This document shows positions 1 through 10,028 of a DNA stretch of 64,000 nucleotides, in pieces; positions within the stretch are counted from its first letter, which is position 1; every line of letters starts with the position of its first letter. A program made the position numbers and the translations under genes. The notes under the pieces are model-generated. The model was not told the DNA's origin. It worked only from the letters and a program-made list of their open reading frames with translations, and did no database searches. The stretch lies in contig CALXPN010000006.1 in NCBI GenBank assembly GCA_944390285.1, forward strand, positions 48,372 through 112,371. The letters run 5' to 3'. This DNA comes from an uncultured Clostridia bacterium. GTDB lineage: Bacteria; Bacillota; Clostridia; TANB77; CAG-508.

Positions 1-633
1 TTCAAGTAATGCTTTAATAACACCTATTTTATCTGAAACTTTTTTACCACCAAGTATTGCCATAAATGGTCTTTCTGGATTTTCTAAGGCTGTTCCTAAG
101 AAATTTAATTCTTTTTCAATTAAAAATCCAGAAACTGCTGGTAAATAACTTGCAACACCTGTTGTTGAACTATGAGCTCTATGGGCTGTACCAAATGCAT
201 CATTAACATATATTTCTGCTAAAGATGCAAATTCTTTTGATAAATTTTCATCATTTTTTTCTTCCCCTGGTTCAAATCTAACATTTTCAAGAAGCATTAC
301 TTCGCCTTCTTTTAAATTTGCTGCTAAATTTTTAGCATCTTCTCCTACAACATCTTTTGCAAGTTTAACTTCTTTTCCTAATAACTTTGAAAGTTCTTCT
401 GCAACAATATTCAAAGAAAATTCAGGTTTAACCTCTCCTTTTGGTCTTCCCAAATGAGAACATAAAATTACTTTACAATTATTGTCTATTAAATATTTTA
501 TTGTAGGCAATGCTGCCACTATCCTTCTATTATCTGTAATTTTTCTATTTTCATCATATGGAACATTAAAATCACATCTTACTAATACTTTTTTTCCTTT
601 TATATCAATATCTCTTACAGTTTTCTTATTCAT
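1..633 (-). CDS. pgk: Phosphoglycerate kinase, N-terminal part
   Basis: The first 211 residues are present and the C-terminal half lies beyond the window edge. Phosphoglycerate kinase converts 1,3-bisphosphoglycerate and ADP to 3-phosphoglycerate and ATP in the cytoplasm. The start reads [19 protein letters not shown], followed by the family motifs RCDFNVP and SHLGRPKG, then [12 protein letters not shown] and [13 protein letters not shown], all in the substrate-binding N-domain. A GGTGG-type ribosome binding site precedes the ATG at 633. It lies directly downstream of gap on the same strand, the common glycolytic order, but a terminator-like hairpin sits between them. No oddity is seen in the part present. 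Confidence 0.97.
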   Translation of the reverse strand, partial: MNKKTVRDIDIKGKKVLVRCDFNVPYDENRKITDNRRIVAALPTIKYLIDNNCKVILCSHLGRPKGEVKPEFSLNIVAEELSKLLGKEVKLAKDVVGEDAKNLAANLKEGEVMLLENVRFEPGEEKNDENLSKEFASLAEIYVNDAFGTAHRAHSSTTGVASYLPAVSGFLIEKELNFLGTALENPERPFMAILGGKKVSDKIGVIKALLE

Positions 634-690
634 TTTTGCCACCCTTTCTTATTTTGTTTAATTTTATATAAGCCAAATATAAAATTATAT

Positions 691-736
691 AAAAGAGCTA
701 GCAATAAAAGGTCCGACCTCCACCACTAGCTCTTTT
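691..736 (-). terminator. Hairpin between gap and pgk
   Basis: A perfect 11-bp stem (691-701 with 726-736) has a 24-nt loop that itself holds a short AGGTC/GACCT pairing. On the minus strand it is followed by a short T-rich stretch. It probably attenuates or partly terminates gap transcription before pgk. Confidence 0.6.
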
Positions 737-758
737 GTATATTATAAATTATATTTAA

Positions 759-1775
759 TTAATTTAATTCTGCAAAATATTTGATTGTTCTAACCATTTG
801 GCTTGTATATGAATTTTCATTATCATACCAAGCAACAACTTGAACTTGATATAATCCTTCATCTATTTTAGCAACCATTGTTTGTGTTGCATCAAATAAT
901 GAACCATTTGTAATTCCTATAATATCTGAAGAAACTAATGGTTCTTCTGTATATCCAAAAGATGCACTAGATTCAGCTTTCATTGCTGCATTTACTGAAT
1001 CTACTGTTATATCATTTCCTTTAACTACTGCAACAAGTATTGTTGTAGAACCTGTTGGAACTGGAACTCTTTGTGCAGAACCTATTAATTTTCCATTTAA
1101 TTCTGGAATAACTAATCCTATTGCTTTAGCTGCTCCTGTTGAATTTGGAACAATATTTACAGCAGCTGCTCTTGCTCTTCTTAAATCATTTTTTCTATGT
1201 GGTCCATCAAGAACCATTTGATCTCCTGTATAAGCATGAACTGTTGTCATAATTCCAGATTGAATTGGTGCATAATCATTTAATGCTTTAGCCATTGGTG
1301 CTAAACAGTTTGTTGTGCAAGAAGCTGCTGATATAACTGTATCTTCTGGTTTTAATATTCCTTCATTTACACCAAATACAACTGTTGGTAAATCATTTCC
1401 AGCTGGTGCAGAAATAACAACTTTTTTAGCTCCTGCTTTAATATGAGCTGAAGCTTTTTCTTTTGATGTATAAAATCCTGTACATTCAAGAACAACATCT
1501 ACTCCAAGTTCTCCCCAAGGTAAATTTGCTGCATCTTTTTCTGCATATATTTTAATAGTTTCTCCATCAACTGTAATAGAATCTTCCCCAGCTACTACAG
1601 TATCTGCTTTTTCATATCTTTTTTGTGCTGAATCATATTTTAATAGATGTGCTAACATTTTAGGACTTGTCAAATCGTTTATTGCTACGATTTCATATCC
1701 TTCTGCTCCAAACATTTGTCTAAATGCAAGACGTCCAATACGTCCAAAACCATTTATAGCTACTCTTACTGACAT
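759..1775 (-). CDS. gap: Glyceraldehyde-3-phosphate dehydrogenase, type I
   Basis: This 338-residue cytoplasmic enzyme oxidises glyceraldehyde-3-phosphate to 1,3-bisphosphoglycerate with NAD. It begins [15 protein letters not shown], the Rossmann nucleotide-binding motif. The catalytic cysteine is C153 in the SCTTNC motif. Further family signatures are [27 protein letters not shown] and the C-terminal WYDNENSY. Length is normal for the family. An AGGAGG-like ribosome binding site lies just upstream of the ATG, and a good sigma-A type promoter lies about 80 bp upstream. It is the first gene of a gap-pgk unit. Confidence 0.98.
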   Translation of the reverse strand: MSVRVAINGFGRIGRLAFRQMFGAEGYEIVAINDLTSPKMLAHLLKYDSAQKRYEKADTVVAGEDSITVDGETIKIYAEKDAANLPWGELGVDVVLECTGFYTSKEKASAHIKAGAKKVVISAPAGNDLPTVVFGVNEGILKPEDTVISAASCTTNCLAPMAKALNDYAPIQSGIMTTVHAYTGDQMVLDGPHRKNDLRRARAAAVNIVPNSTGAAKAIGLVIPELNGKLIGSAQRVPVPTGSTTILVAVVKGNDITVDSVNAAMKAESSASFGYTEEPLVSSDIIGITNGSLFDATQTMVAKIDEGLYQVQVVAWYDNENSYTSQMVRTIKYFAELN

Positions 1776-1855
1776 AATACAAATTCCTCCAATCTTGATA
1801 CTTAAATTATATTTTAAGTATCTTTTATATATTTTAGCCTTTTTTGACCAAAACT

Positions 1856-1884
1856 ATTCTATACTATATTAAAGGTTTTTTCAA
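1856..1884 (-). promoter_or_regulatory. Promoter of gap
   Basis: On the minus strand TTGAAA (1884-1879) and TAGAAT (1861-1856) are separated by 17 bp. A 10-bp hairpin (1797-1806 with 1813-1822) sits in the leader between promoter and gene and could stabilise the transcript. Confidence 0.6.
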
Positions 1885-1921
1885 GTCTTTTTTTAAAATT
1901 AATTACCTTATTATATATACA

Positions 1922-1954
1922 AAATGCCACTAAAATGTCTTAATAGTGGCATTT
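1922..1954 (-). terminator. Terminator of the alpha-2-macroglobulin-like gene
   Basis: An 11-bp perfect stem (1922-1932 with 1944-1954) starts about ten bases after the stop codon at 1964 and is followed on the minus strand by a short T-run. Confidence 0.75.
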
Positions 1955-1963
1955 CAATTATTA

Positions 1964-4900
1964 CTATTCTGTTATTGTTATCTGAACTGGTGCTAAAACA
2001 CCTTGAATATCAGGATTATAATAGTCATAAGCAATTACTGCACCTGCTGTTACTACTTCTGGATATAAAGCTTTATAACTTATATTTAGTTTTACTTCCT
2101 TTTTATTTGTGAATTTTCTTAAATATAAATTAATTTTTCCATAATTATATTCATATTTTTCTATTAATCCATTATGTGTAAGTAAAATCAAAGATTCTTC
2201 ATTTACACTACAACCTTGTGGGATATTAACTCTCACAATTCCATTTTCAATATAATCTCCAGAATTATTTACTACTGTAATAGTTTGGTCAATAGTATCA
2301 TTTACTTTTGCAGTTTGAGTAATTGTTTGTTCTACAAGTATTTGCGGATATTCATTATTTAAATCTTCAGAATATGGTACATAATATTCTTTTACTATTT
2401 CATATATTAATTTTCCCTTTTCTAATCCTATTTCGATTTTATTTTCATTTTCTATATTATCAAATTCTAATTCATATATATCTAATGCATTTTCAGCTAT
2501 ATCTATACTCTTTTCCTCTCCATTTACATTTACAGTTAATTTTTGTTTTGATATATCATTATCTTCATTATACATATTTATAGCTTTTAATGCTAAAATT
2601 GTTGATTGAGTTGTTCCCCATGTTCCATTAGCTTTTCTAGAAGTTAATAAATAATTTACAAGTTGATCATTAGTTTTATTATTTTCATTTGTTTTACTTA
2701 AAACCATAGAGAAAAGTGCTGTTGTTTGTATATTCTGATACTTTCCTCTTGAGCCATAATAATCACTTATATTTGATTTTAAATATGCTGTATCAGTATC
2801 TTCATTGATTTCTTCATTTAACTGTTTTATTACATCTTTTGTACTGTCATTATCTGTATTTGCAAACACATTTGCAATTAAGGCTAATGTGTAAGCATCT
2901 TTAGCATCATCTAATTTATCCTCTAAATAATTTATAGATTTTTCAAGTCTTTTATCTTCTGGAGCAACTTCTGATAAAGCCCATGTAATATATGCATTCA
3001 TTGCTAAATCATCAACATTTTCTGCTCCACCTATATATGTAGAATTAATATCATCAAAAGAACCATTAGATTTTTGTTTACTAAACAAATAATCTTGCAT
3101 ATCTTGCAGAATATTTTCGTCTATAGTATAAACATCAGATATTTCATCCATTTCCATTAATCCAAATGCAGTTATTACTGGTTCTGCTGGAGAATGTCCA
3201 TATAATGAATATCCTCCCTTTTCATCTTTAACTTCATATGTCAATAATTTCTGATATCCTTTTTGTATATAATTTAAAGCCTTTGATTTTAAATCTTGAT
3301 TATCTATATTATTTTTTTCTAAATATTTTAATACCAAAACATCTGGATATAATGATGCTGATGTTTGTTCAAAACATCCTGAAGGTAATTTAAGCATTTC
3401 TTCTATTCCTTCAACTGCCTGAAGTATTGGAGCAGGATATAATTTTACCTTTATTTTCTTTGTTTTATCAATCGCATTCTCATTAAAAATCATATCTTGA
3501 GAATAATTATCTGTTATTGTTCCAGTTAAAGCAATTTCTTCCTTCTCGAACCCATTTATATCAACATTAAATGTTCTTTCAACAATATCTGTGAGTTCTC
3601 CTGATGTAGATTCAATTCTTAATGTGTTATTTCCCTCTTTTATAATTTCTAATGGTACATATACCATTGTTGTAGAATTTGCTGAAACATTTACAGCTTT
3701 GTTATATTCTCCAATATTACACCAATCATTGCTTTTTACATTTAAATTAATAGTCATATCATTTTCAGTATAATTATATAAAGTTACAGGTATTTGTAGT
3801 TTATCTGTTACAACTGAATTTTGTGGTAATGAAAAATCTACAAAAAATTCTTTAAATACTTTAAATGAACTTGTAGCAGAACCTATTTCTCCATCTTTTG
3901 TATTTCCAATTGTTTGAATATTCCAAGTTGTTATATTATCACTTATTTCTAAAGAAGTTTCTGCTTCTCCATTTTGTGTTACTAATTCAGGTATAAAAGC
4001 TAAGCTCTCTAAAAACACATTTCTTACATTTTCTTCTGTTTTTATATCTTTTTCTATTTCTTGAAGTTCTGAAGTAGTATCTTCATTTTGTGATGAACTA
4101 TCTTCAAATATTATATTTTCTTCATTTGCTGAAGTTACTGATTGTGCAAAATTCTCTATAATAGAACTACCACTAGAAGTTCCTGTAGAATCTGTTGCAG
4201 ACTCGAACATAGTTCCTGCACTTATATCAGTTGCTTTTGAAGATGTACTTGGTACTATATCATCTGCAGTTTCAAACATGATTTCTGGCTCACTTCCATA
4301 TCTATAATTATTTCTATTATAAAAATTTTTATTCTCAGAAATATTTGATATCATATATATTCCTACAATTATTACAAGCATTAATATCATTCCGAATATT
4401 ATACCAATGACATCTATATTAGATGCATTCAATATAATTTTTCCATTTTGAATATTAATTTTTGGTTTTTTTATAATAATTTTTGTTAGTATTAAATAAA
4501 GTACAAGAAGTATAAAGAACGCTAAACTAGCACTTAAAACTTCTGCCAATATTACAAATGCTATCCAAAATATAATTCCTCTTATTATACTTTCAGAAAT
4601 GGATTTTAATATATTTTCTATTTTAGATAATTTATTATTTTTTGACTTTCTTTTTAATATAACATTTATAACAATTGCAAATAAAATTAATATAATAAAT
4701 CCAATAAATTGTAATAGTGTAATTGAATCATTTGAAAATTCTAAAATAAATGCTATAAACATTGCTATAAAGAATATTAAAGGTACTAAGAAAATGTCTT
4801 TTGCCATATTATATATATATTCTTTTTGTCTATATAAGAATAATGTATATATTATTATTGCAATTACTAAATTTATAATTACACTTATAAAAATAGACTG

Positions 4901-6964
4901 AGTATAATCTACAAAAACATTTATAAAATAAACTAATAATAAAGCTAATATAAATAAAACATTTATTACCGCAATAAAACATTCTTTTATTCTATTTGAT
5001 TTAATAAAACAATATAAGCACATTACTACAAGCACAATTATTGCAACTATAACTGCTTTTTCCAAATATTCATAATTATCATTTTGGTATGTATTTGATA
5101 TTATATTAATATCTTCTGAATCTTGATTTAATAAAACAGAATTTAATTTCAAATCCGAAGATTCATCTAAAACTTCTGCATATAAATCTGCTGCTGTAAT
5201 ATTGTCAGTAAGTTCTATGTCTTGAAGAGCAAGTTTTATATTGTCTATTGATAAATCATTATCTGCTAAATTTAAAACTGCTTCATCTAATATGCTAACC
5301 AATAATGCACTATCTACAGCCTGTCCTTCTTGATTTGTAGTATCAAATTTAATATTTAAATTCTCTCCTGGACTATATTCTTTTTTGTCTGTTTCTATAT
5401 TTATATTTAATGATTTATTTGGTTTTATAAAAATTGTTCTTTTTTGATATCTATTTGAAGATTCATCATTTGCCGTATATATATCTATTATTCCTGATAT
5501 GTCATCTAAATTAAATTCAAAATCATTACTATCTGATGAATATATTTTTAATAATTCTTTATTCTTAAATACATAAATTGTATATGCATTTTTATCTAAT
5601 GTTGACTCTAAAGACACTTTTATATCATCACCAGCATTATATTTTATTTTATCTGTTTTTATATAAACTCCATTTGAAGATGAATCAAGAGAAATTTCTT
5701 TATTTACTTTATTTGAATTCATATCTTCTGATGAAATCTCAGCTATCATTCCTTCATTAGATTCATTTGGTGTTAATGTAAATACGCCTATACCATTTTC
5801 GTCTGATATAACTTGTTTTGATATTTTTCCTAATCTTATAGTAGAATATGTCTTTACAGGCTCACCTGATGCAGTTTTTGTAATAACATATATATCATTT
5901 TGTAATCCTTCAGCTATTTGGCCATATTCCGGTAATAATTCTATTTCAAAAACATCTGTACCACAATAAACTTGTTTACTTGCCTCCACTGCATAATTAG
6001 AAGTGTCTATTATTTCAAATTCTAAATTTAAAGCACCTTCTTCTTTTATCTCATATGTTGTATTAAAATTTCCATTCGTATCTGTTATACCAATTATTTC
6101 TTCACCATTTATAGTTCCTTTTACATCAGCATTTACAACAGGTTCTCCAAAGAAATATTTTGAAGAAATTGTAATTTGAGAAGTCTCTCCTATAACATAA
6201 CTTTCTTTATCTGTAGAGATTGTTGCTTCGAATTGTGGAGTTATATATGGATTTACTGTAAATGTTTTATTTACTTCTTGTACATCTGTTTTTATACTTA
6301 ACTTATATGTACCACTATTTACTTCATCTGCTAAAGCAAATTTTCCATAAACTATTCCATATTCAGAAGTTTCTGTATTTTGAGAATATACTTTATTATC
6401 ATTTCCATCATATATTTCTATTGTAACTTTTTGTTTTGCTGGTTTATAATTTTTATTAGATAATATTAAAGCTCTATAATTTAATTCATCTCCAGGTTTG
6501 TATATTCCTTTATCTAGAGAAATATTTATATTAGATAAATTATCTTTTACAATATTTATAGGTATTTCGGTTTTTTCTCTATAAATACCTGAAGTTGCAA
6601 TAATTTGCAGATTATAATTGCCTGTTTCTATATTCTCTGGCATTTCTAATGATACTGCACCTTTTTGCCCCTTTTCTATTTCAGAAACTGTTTTTGCGCC
6701 TTTTACTTTTTTACCATCATTATTATATAATTGTAGCTTTATTTTACTATTAATCAATTTACCATCTTTATCAACTACATCTACTAAAACATCTATATTA
6801 GAATTATTATAATATATAGAATTTGCTTGTGTATATATGTTTAAATTTCCTTTCGTAAAAAAAGAAATAAGACAATATGCTTCAAATATTATAATTATTG
6901 CTATAATAGATAACAATATTATTTTCCATTTATTTCTTGATATTTTCATTTGTATAACCCCCAA
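1964..6964 (-). CDS. Membrane-anchored alpha-2-macroglobulin-like protein with a multi-span membrane segment in its middle
   Basis: This 1666-residue protein has a hydrophobic N-terminal anchor (about residues 11-35), then MG-type beta domains typical of macroglobulins, including KTDIPINIVKDN-like and YKPGDELNYRA segments. The macroglobulin thioester motif is present as GCFEQTS, with the cysteine at residue 1197, followed by an alpha-helical thioester domain. Bacterial relatives trap proteases by forming a covalent bond after bait cleavage. Unusually, about eight hydrophobic spans (roughly residues 635-870) interrupt the middle, just before a long acidic Ser/Thr/Glu-rich stretch that sits where a bait region would be. 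An N-terminal anchor plus an even number of spans would leave both large parts outside the cell. Start M1 could be M6 (MKISRNKWK). No penicillin-binding protein partner (PbpC), common with enterobacterial A2M, is adjacent. Confidence 0.88.
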   Translation of the reverse strand: MGVIQMKISRNKWKIILLSIIAIIIIFEAYCLISFFTKGNLNIYTQANSIYYNNSNIDVLVDVVDKDGKLINSKIKLQLYNNDGKKVKGAKTVSEIEKGQKGAVSLEMPENIETGNYNLQIIATSGIYREKTEIPINIVKDNLSNINISLDKGIYKPGDELNYRALILSNKNYKPAKQKVTIEIYDGNDNKVYSQNTETSEYGIVYGKFALADEVNSGTYKLSIKTDVQEVNKTFTVNPYITPQFEATISTDKESYVIGETSQITISSKYFFGEPVVNADVKGTINGEEIIGITDTNGNFNTTYEIKEEGALNLEFEIIDTSNYAVEASKQVYCGTDVFEIELLPEYGQIAEGLQNDIYVITKTASGEPVKTYSTIRLGKISKQVISDENGIGVFTLTPNESNEGMIAEISSEDMNSNKVNKEISLDSSSNGVYIKTDKIKYNAGDDIKVSLESTLDKNAYTIYVFKNKELLKIYSSDSNDFEFNLDDISGIIDIYTANDESSNRYQKRTIFIKPNKSLNINIETDKKEYSPGENLNIKFDTTNQEGQAVDSALLVSILDEAVLNLADNDLSIDNIKLALQDIELTDNITAADLYAEVLDESSDLKLNSVLLNQDSEDINIISNTYQNDNYEYLEKAVIVAIIVLVVMCLYCFIKSNRIKECFIAVINVLFILALLLVYFINVFVDYTQSIFISVIINLVIAIIIYTLFLYRQKEYIYNMAKDIFLVPLIFFIAMFIAFILEFSNDSITLLQFIGFIILILFAIVINVILKRKSKNNKLSKIENILKSISESIIRGIIFWIAFVILAEVLSASLAFFILLVLYLILTKIIIKKPKINIQNGKIILNASNIDVIGIIFGMILMLVIIVGIYMISNISENKNFYNRNNYRYGSEPEIMFETADDIVPSTSSKATDISAGTMFESATDSTGTSSGSSIIENFAQSVTSANEENIIFEDSSSQNEDTTSELQEIEKDIKTEENVRNVFLESLAFIPELVTQNGEAETSLEISDNITTWNIQTIGNTKDGEIGSATSSFKVFKEFFVDFSLPQNSVVTDKLQIPVTLYNYTENDMTINLNVKSNDWCNIGEYNKAVNVSANSTTMVYVPLEIIKEGNNTLRIESTSGELTDIVERTFNVDINGFEKEEIALTGTITDNYSQDMIFNENAIDKTKKIKVKLYPAPILQAVEGIEEMLKLPSGCFEQTSASLYPDVLVLKYLEKNNIDNQDLKSKALNYIQKGYQKLLTYEVKDEKGGYSLYGHSPAEPVITAFGLMEMDEISDVYTIDENILQDMQDYLFSKQKSNGSFDDINSTYIGGAENVDDLAMNAYITWALSEVAPEDKRLEKSINYLEDKLDDAKDAYTLALIANVFANTDNDSTKDVIKQLNEEINEDTDTAYLKSNISDYYGSRGKYQNIQTTALFSMVLSKTNENNKTNDQLVNYLLTSRKANGTWGTTQSTILALKAINMYNEDNDISKQKLTVNVNGEEKSIDIAENALDIYELEFDNIENENKIEIGLEKGKLIYEIVKEYYVPYSEDLNNEYPQILVEQTITQTAKVNDTIDQTITVVNNSGDYIENGIVRVNIPQGCSVNEESLILLTHNGLIEKYEYNYGKINLYLRKFTNKKEVKLNISYKALYPEVVTAGAVIAYDYYNPDIQGVLAPVQITITE

Positions 6965-6995
6965 AAAATTTTTACATTATCTTATACGCGCAAAA

Positions 6996-7021
6996 AGCTT
7001 ATGTATTTATCTACATAAGCT
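6996..7021 (-). terminator. Terminator after the 90-residue small protein
   Basis: Perfect 10-bp stem (6996-7005 with 7012-7021), 6-nt loop, followed by T-rich sequence on the minus strand; it lies 9 bp past the stop codon at 7030. Confidence 0.7.
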
Positions 7022-7029
7022 CTTTATTA

Positions 7030-7302
7030 TTAATTATTATCATTATTTTTTTTATTTTTTATCCAACCAAATAAATTGATTTCTTTAAAGAAAAAGTCAT
7101 GTAATTCTGGAAACTTAATTTCTTGAAATAAAAAATCATGAACTTCAGTTAAAACTTTTTCTTCTTTTGGTGTTAATTCTAGAACAATAGGTTTGTTCCA
7201 ATCTATTTCTTTAAATAAAACTTTTTTTAATTTTCCCCATATTCCAACTACTGCTGGTAGATTTCCCGTTTCAGATGTTTCTGTTAATTTATACTCTTTC
7301 AT
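7030..7302 (-). CDS. Small hypothetical protein with repeated FKEI-type motifs
   Basis: A 90-residue protein that I do not recognise. A strong AAGGAGGAGAG ribosome binding site precedes the ATG, and a dedicated terminator follows, so it is likely real. It contains related segments LFKEIDWNKP, LFQEIKFPEL and FFKEINLFGW, which look like three imperfect copies of a short unit, and ends in a charged Lys/Asn/Asp tail. No signal peptide or membrane span is seen. It sits between mtaB and the macroglobulin-like gene on the same strand. Confidence 0.7.
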   Translation of the reverse strand: MKEYKLTETSETGNLPAVVGIWGKLKKVLFKEIDWNKPIVLELTPKEEKVLTEVHDFLFQEIKFPELHDFFFKEINLFGWIKNKKNNDNN

Positions 7303-7421
7303 TAGCTCTCCTCCTTAGTATAAAACATACCTTATGATATTTATACTATAAGAAGCTTTATAATTCAATATCTTTTAAATTAAATTTATATTAAATTTTA
7401 ATTACCAAATTATTACATTAA

Positions 7422-8739
7422 TTACTTAATAATTTCTGCTATTAATGATAATTTTTCTGATTTTTTAACTGTTACTTTTTGTATTTTATTACATAAATTT
7501 TCATCTGATTTCACTTTTACCACAAGATAATTAGAAGTATGTCCTTTATAATATCCTTCTTCATCTTTTTCTTCAAATAAAACTTCTACAGATTTATTTA
7601 TATAAGTATTTAAATATTCATTTTCATTTTTATCAGATAATTCTAATAATTTTTTACTTCTTTCTTCTTTTATTTTACTCGAAACTTGATCTTTCATCAA
7701 AGAAGCTTTTGTACCCCTTCTTTTTGAATACTTAAAAATATGCATTTTGTAAAATTTTATTTTATTTAAAAAATTGTATGTAATTTCAAATTCTTCGTTT
7801 GTTTCTCCCGGAAATCCTACAATTATATCTGTTGTTAAAATAAGATCATCATAAGCTTTCCTTAATTTATTTACTATTTCCTCAAATTGTTCTGCAGAAT
7901 ATCTTCTATTCATTCTTTCTAGTGTTTGACTACAACCACTTTGAAGTGACAAATGAAAATGATGACATATTTTTTCCAGTTTTATTAATCTTTTTATAAA
8001 TTCATCTGTTATTAATAATGGTTCTATGGAACCAAGCCTTATTCTTTTTATTTTTTTTATGTTATTTATCTTTTCTAACAAATCTATGAGTTCAAATTTT
8101 TCTTTGAAATCCTTTCCATATGATGCAACATGTATTCCTGTTATAACTACCTCTTTTATACCTTTTTCTGAAATTTCTTCTATTTCTTTTATAATACTTT
8201 CTGGTTTTCTGCTTCTAACTCTTCCTCTTGCATATGGTATAATACAATATGAACAAAATCTATCACAACCATCTTGTACTTTTATGACTGCTCTTGTTTT
8301 TTCAGTATATGTAACACTTCCAAAATCTCCATAATTTTTGTTTTGCATTACATCGTCAATTTTATTTTCTTTTTTTAAATTTTCTGTATAATTTTCAATA
8401 TATTCTAATATATGTATTTTTTCATTTGTTCCCAATACCAAATCAATTTCTGGTATTTCTTCTAATTCTTTTTTTGCAACTTGTGCATAGCATCCTACAG
8501 CTACAACTAATGCATTTTCATTATTTTTCTTTGCTTGTCTTAATATATGTCTTGATTTTCTATCAGACATATTAGTCACTGTGCAAGTATTTATAATATA
8601 AATATCTGATTTATCAGTAAAATCTACTATTTTATATCCTGCATTTCTAAATAATTGTATCATTCCATTTGTTTCATATTGATTTACTTTACATCCGAAG
8701 TGTAAAAAAAGCCACTTTATTTTTCAAAATATTATTCAT
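7422..8739 (-). CDS. mtaB: tRNA (t6A37) methylthiotransferase MtaB, reading frame broken by one base near the N-terminus
   Basis: MtaB is a radical-SAM enzyme that adds a methylthio group to t6A at position 37 of tRNAs. The main frame from 8663 gives 413 residues with NTCTVTN and VVGCYAQ cluster cysteines, the radical-SAM motif CSYCIIPYARG and a C-terminal TRAM domain. The family N-terminus is encoded upstream in another frame: from ATG 8739 it reads KVAFFTL, then one extra base (8697), then GCKVNQYETNG running into the main frame. Skipping that base gives 438 residues, a normal length. Read without a shift, the upstream frame meets TAA two codons after the CTT. The shift falls on CTT CGG A, so either a mutation or assembly error, or a programmed +1 shift. 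Without it the first cluster cysteine is lost. An in-frame ATG at 8757 is an alternative start. Confidence 0.88.
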
Positions 8740-8769
8740 AATATAACTCTCTTTCATATCTTTAACTAT

Positions 8770-8801
8770 AAAATACTCACATTTATAAATGTGAGTATTT
8801 T
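8770..8801 (-). terminator. Terminator downstream of mreB
   Basis: A 32-nt perfect palindrome with 15 paired bases per arm (8770-8784 with 8787-8801) ends in T-rich sequence on both strands. It separates mreB from mtaB. Confidence 0.8.
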
Positions 8802-8825
8802 AATTTAGTATGGTAAAAAATCTTA

Positions 8826-9821
8826 TTATTTTCTCATTCTGTCCATGCTATCTAAATTGTCTAATGCTTTACCTGTTCCTTTTGCTACACAAGAAATAGC
8901 ATCTTCTGCAATCATAACATTTATTCCTGTTTTGTCTTGTAATAACCTATCTAATCCATCTATCAAGCATCCTCCACCTGTCATATAAATTCCTTTATCA
9001 CTGATATCTGCAGCAAGCTCTGGTGGTGTTTTTTCTAAAACAGCATGCACAGCATCAACAATAAGCATTGCTGGTTCTTCTAATGCTTCCATCATTTCAC
9101 TAGAATAAATTGTTATAGTTTTTGGAAGTCCTGTTATTAAGTCTCTTCCTCTTACATCCATTTCCATATCCTGAATTTTTGGAAATACACATCCTATTTG
9201 TTGTTTTAATTCCTCTGCTGTTCTTTCTCCAATCATAACATTATGTCTTTTTTTTATATATTTTACTATATACTCATCAAATTTATCTCCAGCTACTTTT
9301 ATAGATGAACTAACTACTGATCCACCAAGAGATATAACAGCAATATCTGTTGTTCCACCACCTATATCTACAATCATATTTCCAGATGGTTTTGAAATAT
9401 CTATTCCTGCACCAATAGCAGCTGCTATTGGTTCTTCAATTAAATAAACTTTTCTTGCTCCAGCATTTGAAGCCGCATCTATTACAGCTTTTTTCTCCAC
9501 TTCTGTAACTTGAGAAGGTATACAAATCATTATTCTAGGTGCAAAAAAGAATCTTCCACAGATTTTACTTATAAAATATTTTAGCATTTTTTCTGTTACT
9601 GTATAATCTGAAATTACACCATCTCTTAAAGGACGTGTTGCGACAATATTTCCTGGAGTTCTTCCTAGCATTCTTCTAGCTTCATGCCCAACTGCTAGCA
9701 CTTCACCTGTTACATTATTGACAGCAACAACAGAAGGCTCTCTTAGAACAATGCCTTTCCCTTTCACATATGCAATTACAGTCGCAGTACCTAAATCTAT
9801 TCCAATATCTTGTCCAAACAT
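8826..9821 (-). CDS. mreB: Rod-shape determining protein, MreB family
   Basis: Actin-like cytoskeletal ATPase that organises cell-wall elongation at the inner face of the membrane. The sequence starts MFGQDIGIDLGTAT (phosphate-1 motif), with IVDIGGGTTDIAV (phosphate-2) and YMTGGGCLIDGLD (adenosine) motifs. I chose the start at 9821 because AAAGGAGAG lies nine bases upstream and the resulting 331 residues match the family; an upstream in-frame ATG at 9875 would add 18 residues but has no good binding site. There is no mreC/mreD next to it, so it may be the stand-alone mbl/mreBH-type paralogue. Confidence 0.95.
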   Translation of the reverse strand: MFGQDIGIDLGTATVIAYVKGKGIVLREPSVVAVNNVTGEVLAVGHEARRMLGRTPGNIVATRPLRDGVISDYTVTEKMLKYFISKICGRFFFAPRIMICIPSQVTEVEKKAVIDAASNAGARKVYLIEEPIAAAIGAGIDISKPSGNMIVDIGGGTTDIAVISLGGSVVSSSIKVAGDKFDEYIVKYIKKRHNVMIGERTAEELKQQIGCVFPKIQDMEMDVRGRDLITGLPKTITIYSSEMMEALEEPAMLIVDAVHAVLEKTPPELAADISDKGIYMTGGGCLIDGLDRLLQDKTGINVMIAEDAISCVAKGTGKALDNLDSMDRMRK

Positions 9822-9960
9822 CAACACAATCTCTCCTTTGAATTTCTCTAATGTAGAATTAATTTTGCCAAACATTACATTTGCATTACGATTATATTAC
9901 ATTTCTCTTTAAATATCAACCCTTTTTATAATTAATTTATTAAAATTATATTAATTTTAT

Positions 9961-9989
9961 TTGTAATAAATCTAGCAATATGTTATAAT
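9961..9989 (+). promoter_or_regulatory. Promoter of the glycosyltransferase gene
   Basis: TTGTAA (9961-9966) and TATAAT (9984-9989) with 17 bp spacing, 40 bp upstream of the start codon. Confidence 0.55.
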
Positions 9990-10028
9990 ATTTTTTGTTA
10001 TTATAAATTATTATTTTTGGAGTTATAT

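Noticed and set aside
1924..2112. Open frame on the plus strand, Leu-rich
   Set aside because: It is antisense to the macroglobulin-like gene and to its terminator; composition simply mirrors the AT-rich coding strand. The same holds for the many other antisense frames inside real genes.
9822..9875. Longer mreB start at 9875
   Set aside because: No ribosome binding site there, and the 18 extra residues are not part of the family; the internal ATG has an ideal AAAGGAG.
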